Assembly: GCA_047618295.1 (NCBI GenBank)
Contig: JBLHKL010000021.1
Coordinates: 1 to 23,184 of the forward strand
Direction of reading: 5' to 3'
DNA: 23,184 bases
From: UBA7359 sp047618295
Lineage (GTDB): Bacteria > Pseudomonadota > Gammaproteobacteria > Eutrophobiales > Eutrophobiaceae
Below, piece by piece: positions 22,888 to 23,184 of the stretch. The notes beneath the pieces were generated by a model. It had not been told where the DNA came from, made no database searches, and was given only the letters and a program-made list of their open reading frames with translations. The translations under genes and the position numbers were made by a program. Every line of letters begins with the position of its first letter. Within the stretch, counting starts at the first letter, position 1.

Positions 22888-22935
22888 GCGCCGATTTGAA
22901 ATCAGCTTGCGGGCGCAATAAAAATACCGCTAAAG
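22888..22935 (+). promoter_or_regulatory. SAM-II class riboswitch upstream of metZ
   Basis: SAM-II aptamers are small pseudoknots that bind S-adenosylmethionine and usually sit before methionine-synthesis genes, mainly in alphaproteobacteria. The layout fits: stem P1 GCGCC (22888-22892) with GGCGC (22912-22916); the loop begins GATTTG (22893-22898) and ends CTTGCG; an A-rich joiner AATAAAAATA (22917-22926) follows; then the conserved CCGCTAAAG (22927-22935). TTGC (22907-22910) can pair with GC(T)AA (22929-22933), with one bulged T, to make the pseudoknot. The same order GCGC-GAUUU-UUGC-GCGC-GCUAAA is in the crystallised metX SAM-II RNA as I recall it. The next gene, metZ, makes homocysteine. 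Confidence 0.85.
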
Positions 22936-22939
22936 AGAC

Positions 22940-22975
22940 AACCTGCTTTAGCTGAAGCTGAACGCGGGTTTTTTT
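22940..22975 (+). terminator. Intrinsic terminator, expression platform of the riboswitch
   Basis: AACCTGC (22940-22946) pairs with GCGGGTT (22964-22970), and TTTAGC (22947-22952) with GCTGAA (22957-22962), around a TGAA loop with a single bulged C. Seven T's (22969-22975) follow. This 13-pair hairpin lies between the promoter and metZ. Its arm CTTTAGC (22946-22952) is complementary to GCTAAAG of the aptamer. Confidence 0.87.
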
Positions 22976-22976
22976 G

Positions 22977-23023
22977 CGTACAGGATGTACGTATGTCGCG
23001 AGAGGACAGGAGTCCGAAGCGAC
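22977..23023 (+). repeat. Two AGGA-loop hairpins in the metZ leader
   Basis: CGTAC-AGGAT-GTACG (22977-22991) is a perfect five-pair hairpin. The next, 22995-23023, is nested: GTCGC pairs with GCGAC, and inside it GGAC-AGGA-GTCC. Both loops begin AGGA. The style recalls small palindromic repeats scattered between genes in many proteobacteria. The 130 bases between terminator and metZ hold no ORF. Confidence 0.55.
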
Positions 23024-23109
23024 GGCTTCATTACCCCCACGTTCACTCAGTAATACTTATCCCAGGCTGACTCTGCAAAGCTTTAATTATTACTATTGAG
23101 GATGCCAAA

Positions 23110-23184
23110 ATGACAGACGATACAAAACCACTAAGCCCCGATACCCTTGCCGTCCGCGCAGGACAGGTCAGGAGCCAGGAAGGC
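23110..23184 (+). CDS. metZ: O-succinylhomoserine sulfhydrylase MetZ, 5' end only
   Basis: Only the first 25 codons are in the window, running off its end. The segment SPDTLAVRAGQVRSQEG matches the start of PLP-dependent Cys/Met-metabolism enzymes, closest to MetZ (ETLAVRAGQ followed by R-x-x-EG). MetZ makes homocysteine from O-succinylhomoserine and sulfide. A cystathionine gamma-synthase or MetY cannot be excluded on so few residues. GAGG lies eight bases before the ATG. The SAM-II riboswitch and terminator upstream support a methionine-pathway gene. Confidence 0.8.
   Translation, partial: MTDDTKPLSPDTLAVRAGQVRSQEG

Noticed and set aside
22888..22975. A stand-alone small RNA between icd and metZ
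   Set aside because: The promoter plus terminator spacing fits an sRNA, but the SAM-II layout, the shared antiterminator strand and metZ downstream explain it better. The terminated leader may still accumulate as a short RNA.
1..23184. CRISPR array, rRNA operon, complete tRNA genes or prophage
   Set aside because: No spaced direct-repeat array, rRNA sequence, complete tRNA or phage structural genes were seen; only the tRNA-Gln fragment and one IS.

Overview
The window looks like the chromosome of a non-enteric gammaproteobacterium of moderate to low GC content. The evidence is the conserved block ssrA-smpB-ratA-rnfH-bamE-fur-recN-nadK-hrcA-grpE-dnaK-dnaJ-dapB. This closely follows the order I recall from Pseudomonas (smpB-ratA-rnfH-omlA-fur-recN-grpE-dnaK-dnaJ-dapB), with extra genes spliced in. 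Fur is of the Pseudomonas type without the paired structural-zinc cysteines, and icd is linked to aceK. I cannot name a genus.

Layout. (1) 1-3100 is an accessory stretch: a secreted single-Cache protein, an IS3-family insertion sequence, and an exported truncated hemoglobin with a strong terminator. It ends in the 3' half of a tRNA-Gln(CTG) and a 12-bp tandem repeat, which look like scars of site-specific integration. (2) 3100-4117 is the trans-translation pair, tmRNA (tag ANEDNYALAA) and SmpB, both on the minus strand. (3) 4525-7781 holds an NSS-type sodium symporter, RatA, an RnfH-family protein, BamE and Fur. (4) 7852-15647 has nadK-recN leftward, diverging from hrcA-grpE-dnaK-dnaJ rightward. 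A CIRCE operator lies between nadK and hrcA, and sigma32-like promoters lie before grpE and dnaK, so the heat-shock genes appear to be under both negative (HrcA) and positive (sigma32) control. (5) 15807-18116 is a cassette of TetR regulator, thioredoxin, AhpD-like protein and (divergent) glutathione S-transferase-like protein. It sits where dnaJ and dapB are normally adjacent, and its two arms share a palindromic operator-like site. (6) 18232-19711 holds dapB and a broken membrane-sensor gene. (7) 19730-22768 is icd-aceK, the isocitrate dehydrogenase and its kinase/phosphatase, leftward. (8) 22851-23184 is the regulatory region and first 25 codons of metZ.

The most interesting element is upstream of metZ. 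A good sigma70-like promoter starts transcription at what appears to be a SAM-II class riboswitch. It is followed directly by an intrinsic terminator whose 5' arm is perfectly complementary to the riboswitch's conserved GCTAAAG. This gives a simple mutually exclusive switch for methionine synthesis. The TetR/thioredoxin/AhpD/GST cassette is the best candidate for a poorly described functional system.
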